A stretch of DNA of 33,694 bases, from positions 1 to 33,694 of IMG/VR virus record IMGVR_UViG_3300009183_000219; one strand, 5' to 3'. The notes under the pieces are model-generated. The model had not been told where the DNA came from. It ran no database searches and was given only the letters and a program-made list of their open reading frames with translations. This document shows positions 14,236 through 20,810 of the stretch, one piece after another; within the stretch, counting starts at the first letter, position 1, and the number at the start of each line of letters is the position of its first letter. Source of the DNA: a virus. Position numbers and translations under genes: made by a program.

Positions 14236-14372
14236 TGCGCTGGCTTGTACTTATATTAGGGCTTGTAGTTCCGCAGGCTCCAGTAAAGTACATATGCGTA
14301 AAGTGGTACTGGACTGGGGACTCATTTAACCGGCAGGTTTATTGTTTAAGGTGGGAGAAGGTAGACAAGTGA
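14235..14372 (+). CDS. 45-residue conserved protein with hydrophobic N-terminus
   Basis: The gene encodes MRWLVLILGLVVPQAPVKYI, then CVKWYWTGDSFNRQVYCLRW and EKVDK. Residues 2-13 are hydrophobic, like a short signal or anchor, and two Cys (about 21 and 37) flank a WYWTGDxxNRxVYCLxW block that I recall from other small phage proteins placed between fibre and lysis genes. The start overlaps the previous stop (TAATG) and its stop abuts the next ATG (TGAATG). It could be a small periplasmic or membrane lysis accessory. Function is unknown. Confidence 0.72.
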   Translation: MRWLVLILGLVVPQAPVKYICVKWYWTGDSFNRQVYCLRWEKVDK

Positions 14373-14870
14373 ATGCTCGATCCGATTTCCATTACTGTGG
14401 CGATAGCTACGGCTCAGACCGTGGTGGATCAGATCAAGAAGGCGGTGGCGCTGGGCAAGGATGTCAAGTCATTGTATGGTCAGTTCAGCAGCTTTTACGC
14501 GGCGGCAGATCAGGTTCACGCGGCCTCAACCAAGGCGCGGATAGCAAACATCCAAAAGAGCGATTCGCAGATAAACGCAGAAGCCCTGAAGATAGCGTTA
14601 GCGTCTAAGGCACTACGAGATGATGAGCGGTACATAAAGGACTTACTTTTTATGACCGGCAATGCGCCAGTCTGGGAAGAGATGATGGCAGAGCGAGCGC
14701 GGATGCACAAAGAACGGGCCGATATGGAAAGGGTAATGGCAGAGCAGAAGCAAAAGGACAGGGAAGCGGCAGGTAATGCCCTAATGAACTTCCTGCTGTT
14801 TATTGCAGCCATTGCGATGATTGTGCCGATAGGCGGCTTAGCTTGGGAATTTTTGATTAAGAGGGGTTGA
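14373..14870 (+). CDS. coiled-coil protein with C-terminal membrane anchor
   Basis: This 165-residue protein begins MLDPISITVAIATAQTVVDQ, a helical start I recall in phage proteins upstream of lysis genes. The middle is alpha-helical with a strong charged coiled coil around residues 95-132 (EEMMAERARMHKERADMERV). A single membrane helix lies at about 139-160 (NFLLFIAAIAMIVPIGGLAW), followed by KRG. This C-terminal anchor is opposite to the N-terminal anchor of an Rz-type i-spanin, so a spanin call is not justified. It could be a lysis accessory or a virion protein. Upstream spacing is tight and the gene is co-transcribed with the holin-like genes. Confidence 0.68.
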   Translation: MLDPISITVAIATAQTVVDQIKKAVALGKDVKSLYGQFSSFYAAADQVHAASTKARIANIQKSDSQINAEALKIALASKALRDDERYIKDLLFMTGNAPVWEEMMAERARMHKERADMERVMAEQKQKDREAAGNALMNFLLFIAAIAMIVPIGGLAWEFLIKRG

Positions 14871-14871
14871 T

Positions 14872-15123
14872 GTGAACAGTACCATTAAGACAAAACTTAC
14901 GTTTGCCGTGACACTCATGGTCAGCTTTACCTTGTGCGTAGTTATCATTGGCATGGTAGCTGTGCTGATGGCGGGCTTGTTTGACCCGCTTGTAGACAAC
15001 GCAGAAATCTTTAAACTAATTAGCCCCGCATTCCAAACCATTGTCGGCGGCTTCATTGGGCTGTTGGCTGGTGTGAAATTATCCCATGATGAGGACTCTG
15101 CTCCTCCCTGCAAAAAGGACTGA
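14872..15123 (+). CDS. two-TM membrane protein, candidate holin/antiholin
   Basis: This 83-residue protein has two predicted membrane helices (about residues 9-36, LTFAVTLMVSFTLCVVIIGM, and 47-69, LISPAFQTIVGGFIGLLAGV) and a charged C-terminal tail (HDEDSAPPCKKD). The start is GTG at 14872, supported by GAGGGG at 14861-14866; no in-frame ATG lies before the first helix. Size and topology fit class II holins. It is next to another membrane protein and the endolysin. Which of the two is the effector holin and which modulates it cannot be decided from sequence. Confidence 0.68.
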   Translation: MNSTIKTKLTFAVTLMVSFTLCVVIIGMVAVLMAGLFDPLVDNAEIFKLISPAFQTIVGGFIGLLAGVKLSHDEDSAPPCKKD

Positions 15124-15124
15124 T

Positions 15125-15619
15125 ATGTTAGAACTACTAGGTGGCGGTATTTTTGGCTCCCTACTTGGGGGTGTGTTTCGTTTGGCTCCTGAAGTCCTCA
15201 AATGGATGGACAAAAAGAACGAGCGGGCGCATGAGTTAAAGATGTTTGAGCAGCAATGCCAACTAGAAACCCTGCGCGGTAATCAAAAGATGGCTGAGAT
15301 CGGGGCGCAGCGCGAAGCTACAGTAGACACTGGAGTCATGGATGCGTTTAACTCTGCAATTGAGCAGCAGACCGACATGGTTAAAGCTGCCGGTGGCTGG
15401 GCCGCAAGTCTGTCTGCCTCGGTACGTCCGGTAGCTACATACTGGATTTTGTTCTTGTGGAGCTTTGCCCATGTTTGGTTTGCTTGGACTGCTTGGCTGG
15501 CTGGTGCATCCCCAGAGGTGGTATTTAAACTCATCATGTCCGCAGACTTTGCCGCGCTGGTATCGGGTACTTTGAACTATTGGTTCCTTGATAGAACTCT
15601 GGCAAAGCGTGGACTATGA
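15125..15619 (+). CDS. holin-like protein (3TM, GTA-type)
   Basis: A 164-residue protein with MLELLGGGIFGSLLGGVFRL-APEVLKW at the start (a hydrophobic Gly-rich helix), a charged coiled-coil middle (KKNERAHELKMFEQQCQLET), and two hydrophobic helices at about 103-127 (VATYWILFLWSFAHVWFAW) and 130-152. This layout and the SASVRPVATYW block fit the family I know as holin of 3TMs. The ATG at 15125 is chosen because the conserved N-terminus starts there and AAAAAGGA lies upstream; the longer frame from 15086 overlaps the previous gene. The ATGA overlap with the endolysin supports a lysis role. Confidence 0.75.
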   Translation: MLELLGGGIFGSLLGGVFRLAPEVLKWMDKKNERAHELKMFEQQCQLETLRGNQKMAEIGAQREATVDTGVMDAFNSAIEQQTDMVKAAGGWAASLSASVRPVATYWILFLWSFAHVWFAWTAWLAGASPEVVFKLIMSADFAALVSGTLNYWFLDRTLAKRGL

Positions 15620-16059
15620 AGCTAGATATAGCCGCAGCACTGTGTAAACAGTTTGAGGGGTTTAGGGGTAAACCCTACCTCTGCCCTGCGGGTATTCCTA
15701 CGATTGGCTACGGCAGCACCTATTATGCTGACGGGCGCAAGGTAGCTTTAACCGATCCACCCATGTCAGAACCTGACGCAACGGCGCTGCTTCTTCAAGA
15801 GCTTCACCACACCTATCTTCCTGCCGTTTTGCGGCAATGCCCCATACTGCTGACTGACGAGAAAAAGTGCAACGCTATCGTGGATTTCGCCTACAATTTA
15901 GGCACGGGCCGTTTGCAAACTAGCACCCTCAAGCGCAAGATAAACGCGCAGGATTGGGAAGAGGCAAAGGAGCAGCTTATGCTTTGGACAAAAGGTGGTG
16001 GTAAAGTCTTGCCGGGGTTGTTTAAACGCAGAACTGCCGAATGCCGATTACTGGATTAA
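15616..16059 (+). CDS. endolysin, GH24 (T4-type) lysozyme
   Basis: This 147-residue muramidase cuts the glycan strands of host peptidoglycan at the end of infection. The GH24 signature is clear: FEGFRGKPYLCPAGIPTIGYG gives Glu14, Cys23 and Thr29, the E-(8)-D/C-(5)-T catalytic spacing, here with Cys in place of the Asp of T4 lysozyme. Later blocks CNAIVDFAYNLGTG and LPGLFKRRTAECRL are also characteristic. No signal peptide or SAR anchor is visible, so it depends on a holin for release. It overlaps the holin-like gene by ATGA. Length is typical for a single-domain phage lysozyme. Confidence 0.93.
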   Translation: MKLDIAAALCKQFEGFRGKPYLCPAGIPTIGYGSTYYADGRKVALTDPPMSEPDATALLLQELHHTYLPAVLRQCPILLTDEKKCNAIVDFAYNLGTGRLQTSTLKRKINAQDWEEAKEQLMLWTKGGGKVLPGLFKRRTAECRLLD

Positions 16060-16062
16060 CGT

Positions 16063-18675
16063 ATGCCCTTACAGAAACTGACGCTCAAGCCTGGGGTTAA
16101 CCGGGAAAACACTCGGTACACCAATGAAGGCGGCTGGTATGAGTCCGATAAGGTGCGGTTTCGCCAAGGCACGCCCGAGAAGATTGGTGGCTGGCAGCGC
16201 ATTTCCCAAAACACCTTTCTTGGCATTTGCCGTTCCTTGTGGAACTGGGTAACCTTAGCAGGGCAAAATTTGCTTGGGGTTGGTACAACAGCCAAGTTCT
16301 ACATAGAAAACGGAGGCGCGTACACCGATATTACCCCCATCCGTAAAGAAGATACATTAACCGACCCATTTGCCACTAGCACGGCTACAAATTCTGGTGG
16401 GTACACAACAGTAACAGTAACAGCGGCTCCGGGTTTTTCTAATGGAGATTACGTAATATTTTACCCCGTTATAACTTACCCGTCTAATGTTGCAATTACA
16501 GGAACAGCAGGGCAATTTTCATGCGATGCAACTACTTTGGCAGTGGGGCAGTCAGTAATAATCTCAGGAACTCTTAGCGGTACAGCGACTATTACAGGCT
16601 ATACAAGTCCAAAAATCTATTATATTATTGCTACCAACACAACCACTACGTTTACGTTGTCTGCTACGTCTGGGGGCACTGCAATTACCACAACTGCGGG
16701 TACTACCGCAGGGTTAACTTTTAAATTAACAACAACTGTTGGTGGGGTATTTGTTCAGGGGGAATACCAGCTTACCCTTATATCCTCTACAACCTATACC
16801 ATCCAAGTCTTAGGTACTGCTTCATCTTCTACAAGTGGCGGCGGCACTATCTATGCTGTTTATCCATTAAGTTCTGGTTCCGCTACGTATACCCCAACTG
16901 AAGGTTTTGGAGCAGGGGGATGGGGAACTCCACCAGCAGTCGCACCTCCTTCTACTATAGGAACTTGGGGTATTGGTGTAGTAGTAGCTGCCATAAACAC
17001 AGGTGTTCGTATTTGGAACCAAATGAATTGGGGCCAAAATTTACTTTATGCCCCTCGCGGATTTCCTTTGTATTATTGGGATGCTAATTTAGGAGTTTCA
17101 GATTCTGCGGTCACAATTACCATTGCTGGCCCCTGTGTTGTAACTACCAGTCTTACGTTATCTGATGGAACCCCTATTTCATTTGTTACAACTGGAAATC
17201 TACCAACTGGACTAACCCCGGGAATAACGTACTACACCAGATACATTAATACTGCTTCTTTTTGGTTGGCAGCAGCTTCTACCACTACTTCAGTCATAGC
17301 TTCATGCTCGGGCACGGGTGCTAATACACTAACTGTTACTTCCGTTATTTCCGGCACGATTGTGGCTGGGATGTCTATTTATTACCTATCTGGTAGTAAC
17401 AATGTCTCCCTTGGGACAATAACATTTACCGGTACTGGAGCAGGTGGCATAGGTACGTACACAGTTAGCGCAGGGGCATCGGTAGCGTCAACCACCATGA
17501 CCGCTGCTACTTTAATAGTGACCAGCGGAACTCAATCGGGGGTGCAGTCTATTTCCCCTCGGGGCACGCTACTTTCTTTGTTGCCCGGCGCAGATGCTTA
17601 CGTCCCGCTTTACCAAAACGCTTTTACCGTTTCTGACGCAAGTCGATTCCTGATTGTGTTTGGTACGAATGATTATGGCAGTACCGTGCTTGACCCTATG
17701 CTTATCCGCTGGTCGGATCAGGAATCTTTGACCACATGGTATCCAGCCGTTACCAATCAGGCAGGTAGCGCACGGCTATCGCACGGCTCCAAAATCGTAA
17801 CTACCCTGCAAAGCCGCCAAGAGATTGTGGTTTGGACTGACTCATCTCTGTACTCCCTCCAGTACCTTGGCCCTCCCTATGTGTGGGGTACGCAGCTTCT
17901 TGCTGACAACATTTCCATCATTGGCCCTAATGCGGCGGCTATGGCTTCCGGTATCAGCTATTGGATGGGTGTAGATAAGTTCTATAAATACGATGGTCGT
18001 GTGCAAACTCTTCGTTGCGATTTGCGCCAATACATTTACAGTGATATTAATCTTCAACAAGCAGACCAAGTATTTGCTAGTACCAACGAAGGTTTTAATG
18101 AAGTTTGGTTTTTCTACTGCTCGGCAAACAGTAATACGGTAGACCGGTATGTAGTTTACAACTACCTTGAAGATAACTGGTACTACGGCACAATGGCGCG
18201 TTCGGCTTGGTTGGATACCGGTCTACGTAATTACCCTATTGCAGCCACTTACAGCTACAACATTGTCCAGCATGAAGACGGTGTGGACGACAACGAAACC
18301 GGTACTACTCTGCCTATTGCAGCTTCCATTACATCTTCCCAGTACGACATTGGGGACGGGCATAACTTTGCGTTTGTGTACCGTATGATCCCTGACTTGA
18401 CCTTCCGTGGTTCTACCGCAGGGACTACGCCGCAAGTGACTATGTACCTGCAAGGTTTAAATAACTCAGGTTCAGGCATTACCCAATCAGGCAATGCGGC
18501 TGTAGTAAACACAGGTGCCATCACTTCCGCCGTTAACGTCGATCAATTTACAGGGCAGGTGTACATACGTGTCCGTGGTCGCCAAATGCAGATGCAGATT
18601 ACGTCCAATACTATTGGCACGCAGTGGCAGCTTGGTTCCCCCCGTATTGACCTCAGACCGGACGGCAGGCGCTAG
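16063..18675 (+). CDS. large tail hub/structural protein with beta-domain insertions
   Basis: An 870-residue structural protein. The N-terminus (LKPGVNRENTRYTNEGGWYE, SDKVRFRQGTPEKIGGW) is a common phage block that I associate with tail hub proteins analogous to P22 gp10. The C-terminal half has LIRWSDQESLTTWYPAVTNQ, VVWTDSSLYSLQYLGPPYVW and IYSDINLQQADQVFASTNEG, forming a probable beta-propeller-like core. Two Thr/Ser/Gly-rich beta insertions interrupt it at about residues 115-260 and 345-495 (ATLAVGQSVIISGTLSGTAT; SFVTTGNLPTGLTPGITYYT). It starts three bases after the endolysin stop. Tail function is well supported, exact location less so. Confidence 0.77.
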   Translation: MPLQKLTLKPGVNRENTRYTNEGGWYESDKVRFRQGTPEKIGGWQRISQNTFLGICRSLWNWVTLAGQNLLGVGTTAKFYIENGGAYTDITPIRKEDTLTDPFATSTATNSGGYTTVTVTAAPGFSNGDYVIFYPVITYPSNVAITGTAGQFSCDATTLAVGQSVIISGTLSGTATITGYTSPKIYYIIATNTTTTFTLSATSGGTAITTTAGTTAGLTFKLTTTVGGVFVQGEYQLTLISSTTYTIQVLGTASSSTSGGGTIYAVYPLSSGSATYTPTEGFGAGGWGTPPAVAPPSTIGTWGIGVVVAAINTGVRIWNQMNWGQNLLYAPRGFPLYYWDANLGVSDSAVTITIAGPCVVTTSLTLSDGTPISFVTTGNLPTGLTPGITYYTRYINTASFWLAAASTTTSVIASCSGTGANTLTVTSVISGTIVAGMSIYYLSGSNNVSLGTITFTGTGAGGIGTYTVSAGASVASTTMTAATLIVTSGTQSGVQSISPRGTLLSLLPGADAYVPLYQNAFTVSDASRFLIVFGTNDYGSTVLDPMLIRWSDQESLTTWYPAVTNQAGSARLSHGSKIVTTLQSRQEIVVWTDSSLYSLQYLGPPYVWGTQLLADNISIIGPNAAAMASGISYWMGVDKFYKYDGRVQTLRCDLRQYIYSDINLQQADQVFASTNEGFNEVWFFYCSANSNTVDRYVVYNYLEDNWYYGTMARSAWLDTGLRNYPIAATYSYNIVQHEDGVDDNETGTTLPIAASITSSQYDIGDGHNFAFVYRMIPDLTFRGSTAGTTPQVTMYLQGLNNSGSGITQSGNAAVVNTGAITSAVNVDQFTGQVYIRVRGRQMQMQITSNTIGTQWQLGSPRIDLRPDGRR

Positions 18676-18676
18676 C

Positions 18677-18979
18677 ATGGCACAAAAAAACGTAACTTCC
18701 CCTAAGCTACCTGCGGCAATAGGCGATAAATACGATCCTGCGCTCATAAACCAGATAACAAATATCTTACGGCTGTACTTTAACCAGCTAGATAATGCTG
18801 GGCCAATGGTTGCTAGTACCCAAAGAAATGGCACAGATATTGTTGCCGGGTTAAGTTTTTTCCCTACGGCGGGGACATCCACCCCCAGTTTACCCACCCA
18901 AGCAGATGTAGCCAATTTACGGGTAGGGGATATATACTACGATACCTCGGCTGGGAATGTCTTGAAAGTAAAAACATGA
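18677..18979 (+). CDS. small tail-associated protein
   Basis: This 100-residue protein starts MAQKNVTSPKLPAAIGDKYD-PALINQI followed by TNILRLYFNQLDNAGPMVAS, blocks I recall from small phage proteins next to the hub gene. The rest is Gly/Thr/Pro loops with VANLRVGDIYYDTSAGNVLK. The ATG at 18677 directly follows the hub stop (TAG, 18673-18675) and is chosen over the longer frame starting inside the hub gene at 18515. It ends with an ATGA overlap. Probable tail appendage or hub accessory. Confidence 0.72.
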   Translation: MAQKNVTSPKLPAAIGDKYDPALINQITNILRLYFNQLDNAGPMVASTQRNGTDIVAGLSFFPTAGTSTPSLPTQADVANLRVGDIYYDTSAGNVLKVKT

Positions 18980-20343
18980 GCCTACAACTTGCTGCCCAAC
19001 ATCTATCTGCGCATGGGCGTGGCCCGGACACTACGCTTGTCCATATGGCTCCCAAAGAAGTAGAAGGGCTGCAAGCTCTTGCTATGCGACATGGTGGCTC
19101 CCTTACCATCAACCCCCAAACTGGTTTACCCGAAGCTGGGTTTTTGTCTTCTATTTTGCCTATGCTTGGTGGTATGGCTTTAGCTGCTACAGGAATTGGC
19201 GCTCCCGCAGCCGCTTTACTAATGGGTGGTGGAACCGCGCTTGCAACTGGAGATTTGAAAAAAGGTTTGATGGCAGGATTGGGCGCATATGGCGGCGCTG
19301 GTTTAGGTGAATCTTTAATTAATTCCGGTGCAGCAGGATTGCTTCCCCAAGCCGCAGCAGGAGCAGAGGGAGTAGCTAGCGCAGTACCACAGGCAGCAGA
19401 AATTGCTGCTACAAATCAAGCAGGACTAACAATGCCTTCTGCTGTAGAGCCGTCTATTTCAGCTTCGCTACCTTCTGCAAATGCGGCTGATCCGTTTAGA
19501 CTTGGGTCTACTGCTTCACAAGAGACTTTAAAAGCAAGCACTCTAGGGGGCACTCCTGCTCCTGTTGGTGGCATAACTGCGCAAAGCCCAAATTACACAT
19601 CCCCGATTACAACTACTCCTTCGCCTTATTCAAACGTTAGTAACGCTACCGCTGGTGGCCCTATGGCAAAATTTGGGCCGAGTGTTGCAGAGTCTAGTTA
19701 TCCAGTGCAACCACCAAGCCCTGAAAATATGACAATGGGGCAACGTTTTGACGCATTAAAATCTGGTGCTACAGGGCAAAATTTGTTGAACTACGCTAAG
19801 GCTAATCCGTTACAAACTGCGGGGATGGTAGCTGGCCCTTTAATGTCCTTGAGTGAAAACAACAATCCTACTACCCCTACCGGTGATTCAGACCGTGGGG
19901 CAATGGCTAACGCTGGGTATCAATATGATCCCGGATGGGCTAATCCAATGCCTACGCCAGACCCATATGGGCGTGAACAAATTTATAACCGACCACGTTA
20001 TTACATCCCTAAAGCAGCAAATGGTGGTGAAGTAACTAAAATGGCTGAAGGTGGTTATACCCTTGGCTCCTACTCGGATGGCGGCAGACTCTTGCGTGGC
20101 CCCGGTGACGGTGTATCCGACTCTATCCCTGCGGTTATTGGGCAAAAACAACCTGCGCGTTTAGCCGACGGTGAATTTGTAGTACCGGCCCGCATAGTCT
20201 CTGAAATTGGTAATGGCTCAACGGAAGCTGGTGCGCGTAAGCTATATGCCATGATGGACAAGGTACAAAAAGCTCGTAGGGCTACGGTAGGCAAAGGTAA
20301 AGTAGCTAAAAATACTCGTGCGGATAGGTATTTGCCCGCATGA
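18976..20343 (+). CDS. putative ejection protein with Gly-rich hydrophobic domain
   Basis: A 455-residue protein with three recognisable regions. Residues 18-57 (PDTTLVHMAPKEVEGLQALA, GGSLTINPQTGLPEAGFL) are a highly conserved phage block in my recollection. Residues 56-91 and 97-118 are glycine-rich and hydrophobic (LPMLGGMALAATGIGAPAAA), like glycine-zipper membrane-active segments of ejection proteins. Residues about 220-350 are a Pro/Thr/Asn linker. Residues about 350-455 form a C-terminal domain: LLRGPGDGVSDSIPAVIGQ, ARLADGEFVVPARIVSEIGN and STEAGARKLYAMMDKV. ATGA overlaps couple it to both neighbours. Internal virion location is inferred from the neighbouring large proteins. Confidence 0.72.
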   Translation: MSLQLAAQHLSAHGRGPDTTLVHMAPKEVEGLQALAMRHGGSLTINPQTGLPEAGFLSSILPMLGGMALAATGIGAPAAALLMGGGTALATGDLKKGLMAGLGAYGGAGLGESLINSGAAGLLPQAAAGAEGVASAVPQAAEIAATNQAGLTMPSAVEPSISASLPSANAADPFRLGSTASQETLKASTLGGTPAPVGGITAQSPNYTSPITTTPSPYSNVSNATAGGPMAKFGPSVAESSYPVQPPSPENMTMGQRFDALKSGATGQNLLNYAKANPLQTAGMVAGPLMSLSENNNPTTPTGDSDRGAMANAGYQYDPGWANPMPTPDPYGREQIYNRPRYYIPKAANGGEVTKMAEGGYTLGSYSDGGRLLRGPGDGVSDSIPAVIGQKQPARLADGEFVVPARIVSEIGNGSTEAGARKLYAMMDKVQKARRATVGKGKVAKNTRADRYLPA

Positions 20344-20801
20344 ATTACGCCATCCAGCAGGAGAATTTCAAGGAAACTTATCTAGAACTTGAACCCCTGT
20401 ACCGGCAGCACTACGCTGAGATGATAGAAAGACTTGCTGGGCAGGGAGTGGACTACTCTCCTTATAACCCAAGACTGCATGAGTATGGGGAAGCATGTGA
20501 TAAAGGTAATTTGTTAACGTTTGTGCTTAGAGGTGATGGAGTTGCTTGTGGTTATATAAATGTGTACATTACTAATGACATGCATAACCAAGATTTAATA
20601 GCGCAAGAAGATACGATATTTGTAGTAAAAGAACACCGTAATGGTGTAGGTAAAAAGTTAGTCCAATTTGGACTTAATGAGTTAAAAAATCGCGGAGTAA
20701 AGCGGTTGCTTGTTTCAGCTATGACGGATTTACGAGTAGCTAAATTATGGGGTCGGATGGGTTTCAAAGAAGTTGCTACCCAAATGATGTATACATTTTA
20801 G
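20340..20801 (+). CDS. GNAT-family acetyltransferase
   Basis: This 153-residue protein has the GNAT fold features: the acyl-CoA binding motif A (IFVVKEHRNGVGKKLVQFGL, with R100-x2-G-x-G104), a preceding strand ending in acidic residues (QEDTIF) and the motif B end LLVSAMTDLRVAKLWGRMGF. It would transfer an acetyl group from acetyl-CoA to an amine; the substrate is unknown. It lies between two putative ejection-protein genes with an ATGA overlap, so it may act on a virion protein or be delivered with them. Alternatively it modifies a host target after injection. The family call is secure. Confidence 0.87.
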   Translation: MNYAIQQENFKETYLELEPLYRQHYAEMIERLAGQGVDYSPYNPRLHEYGEACDKGNLLTFVLRGDGVACGYINVYITNDMHNQDLIAQEDTIFVVKEHRNGVGKKLVQFGLNELKNRGVKRLLVSAMTDLRVAKLWGRMGFKEVATQMMYTF

Positions 20802-20810
20802 GATAGAAAT

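Noticed and set aside
14373-14870. Rz-type spanin
   Set aside because: The membrane helix is C-terminal, not N-terminal, and no embedded Rz1 lipoprotein frame was seen.
15086-15124. Upstream start for the 3TM holin-like protein
   Set aside because: It overlaps the preceding gene and adds a non-membrane segment (MMRTLLLPAKRTD) not fitting the family; the ATG at 15125 has its own ribosome site.
18487-18915. 142-residue minus-strand ORF across the hub gene end
   Set aside because: No start signal, antisense to two tightly coupled structural genes.
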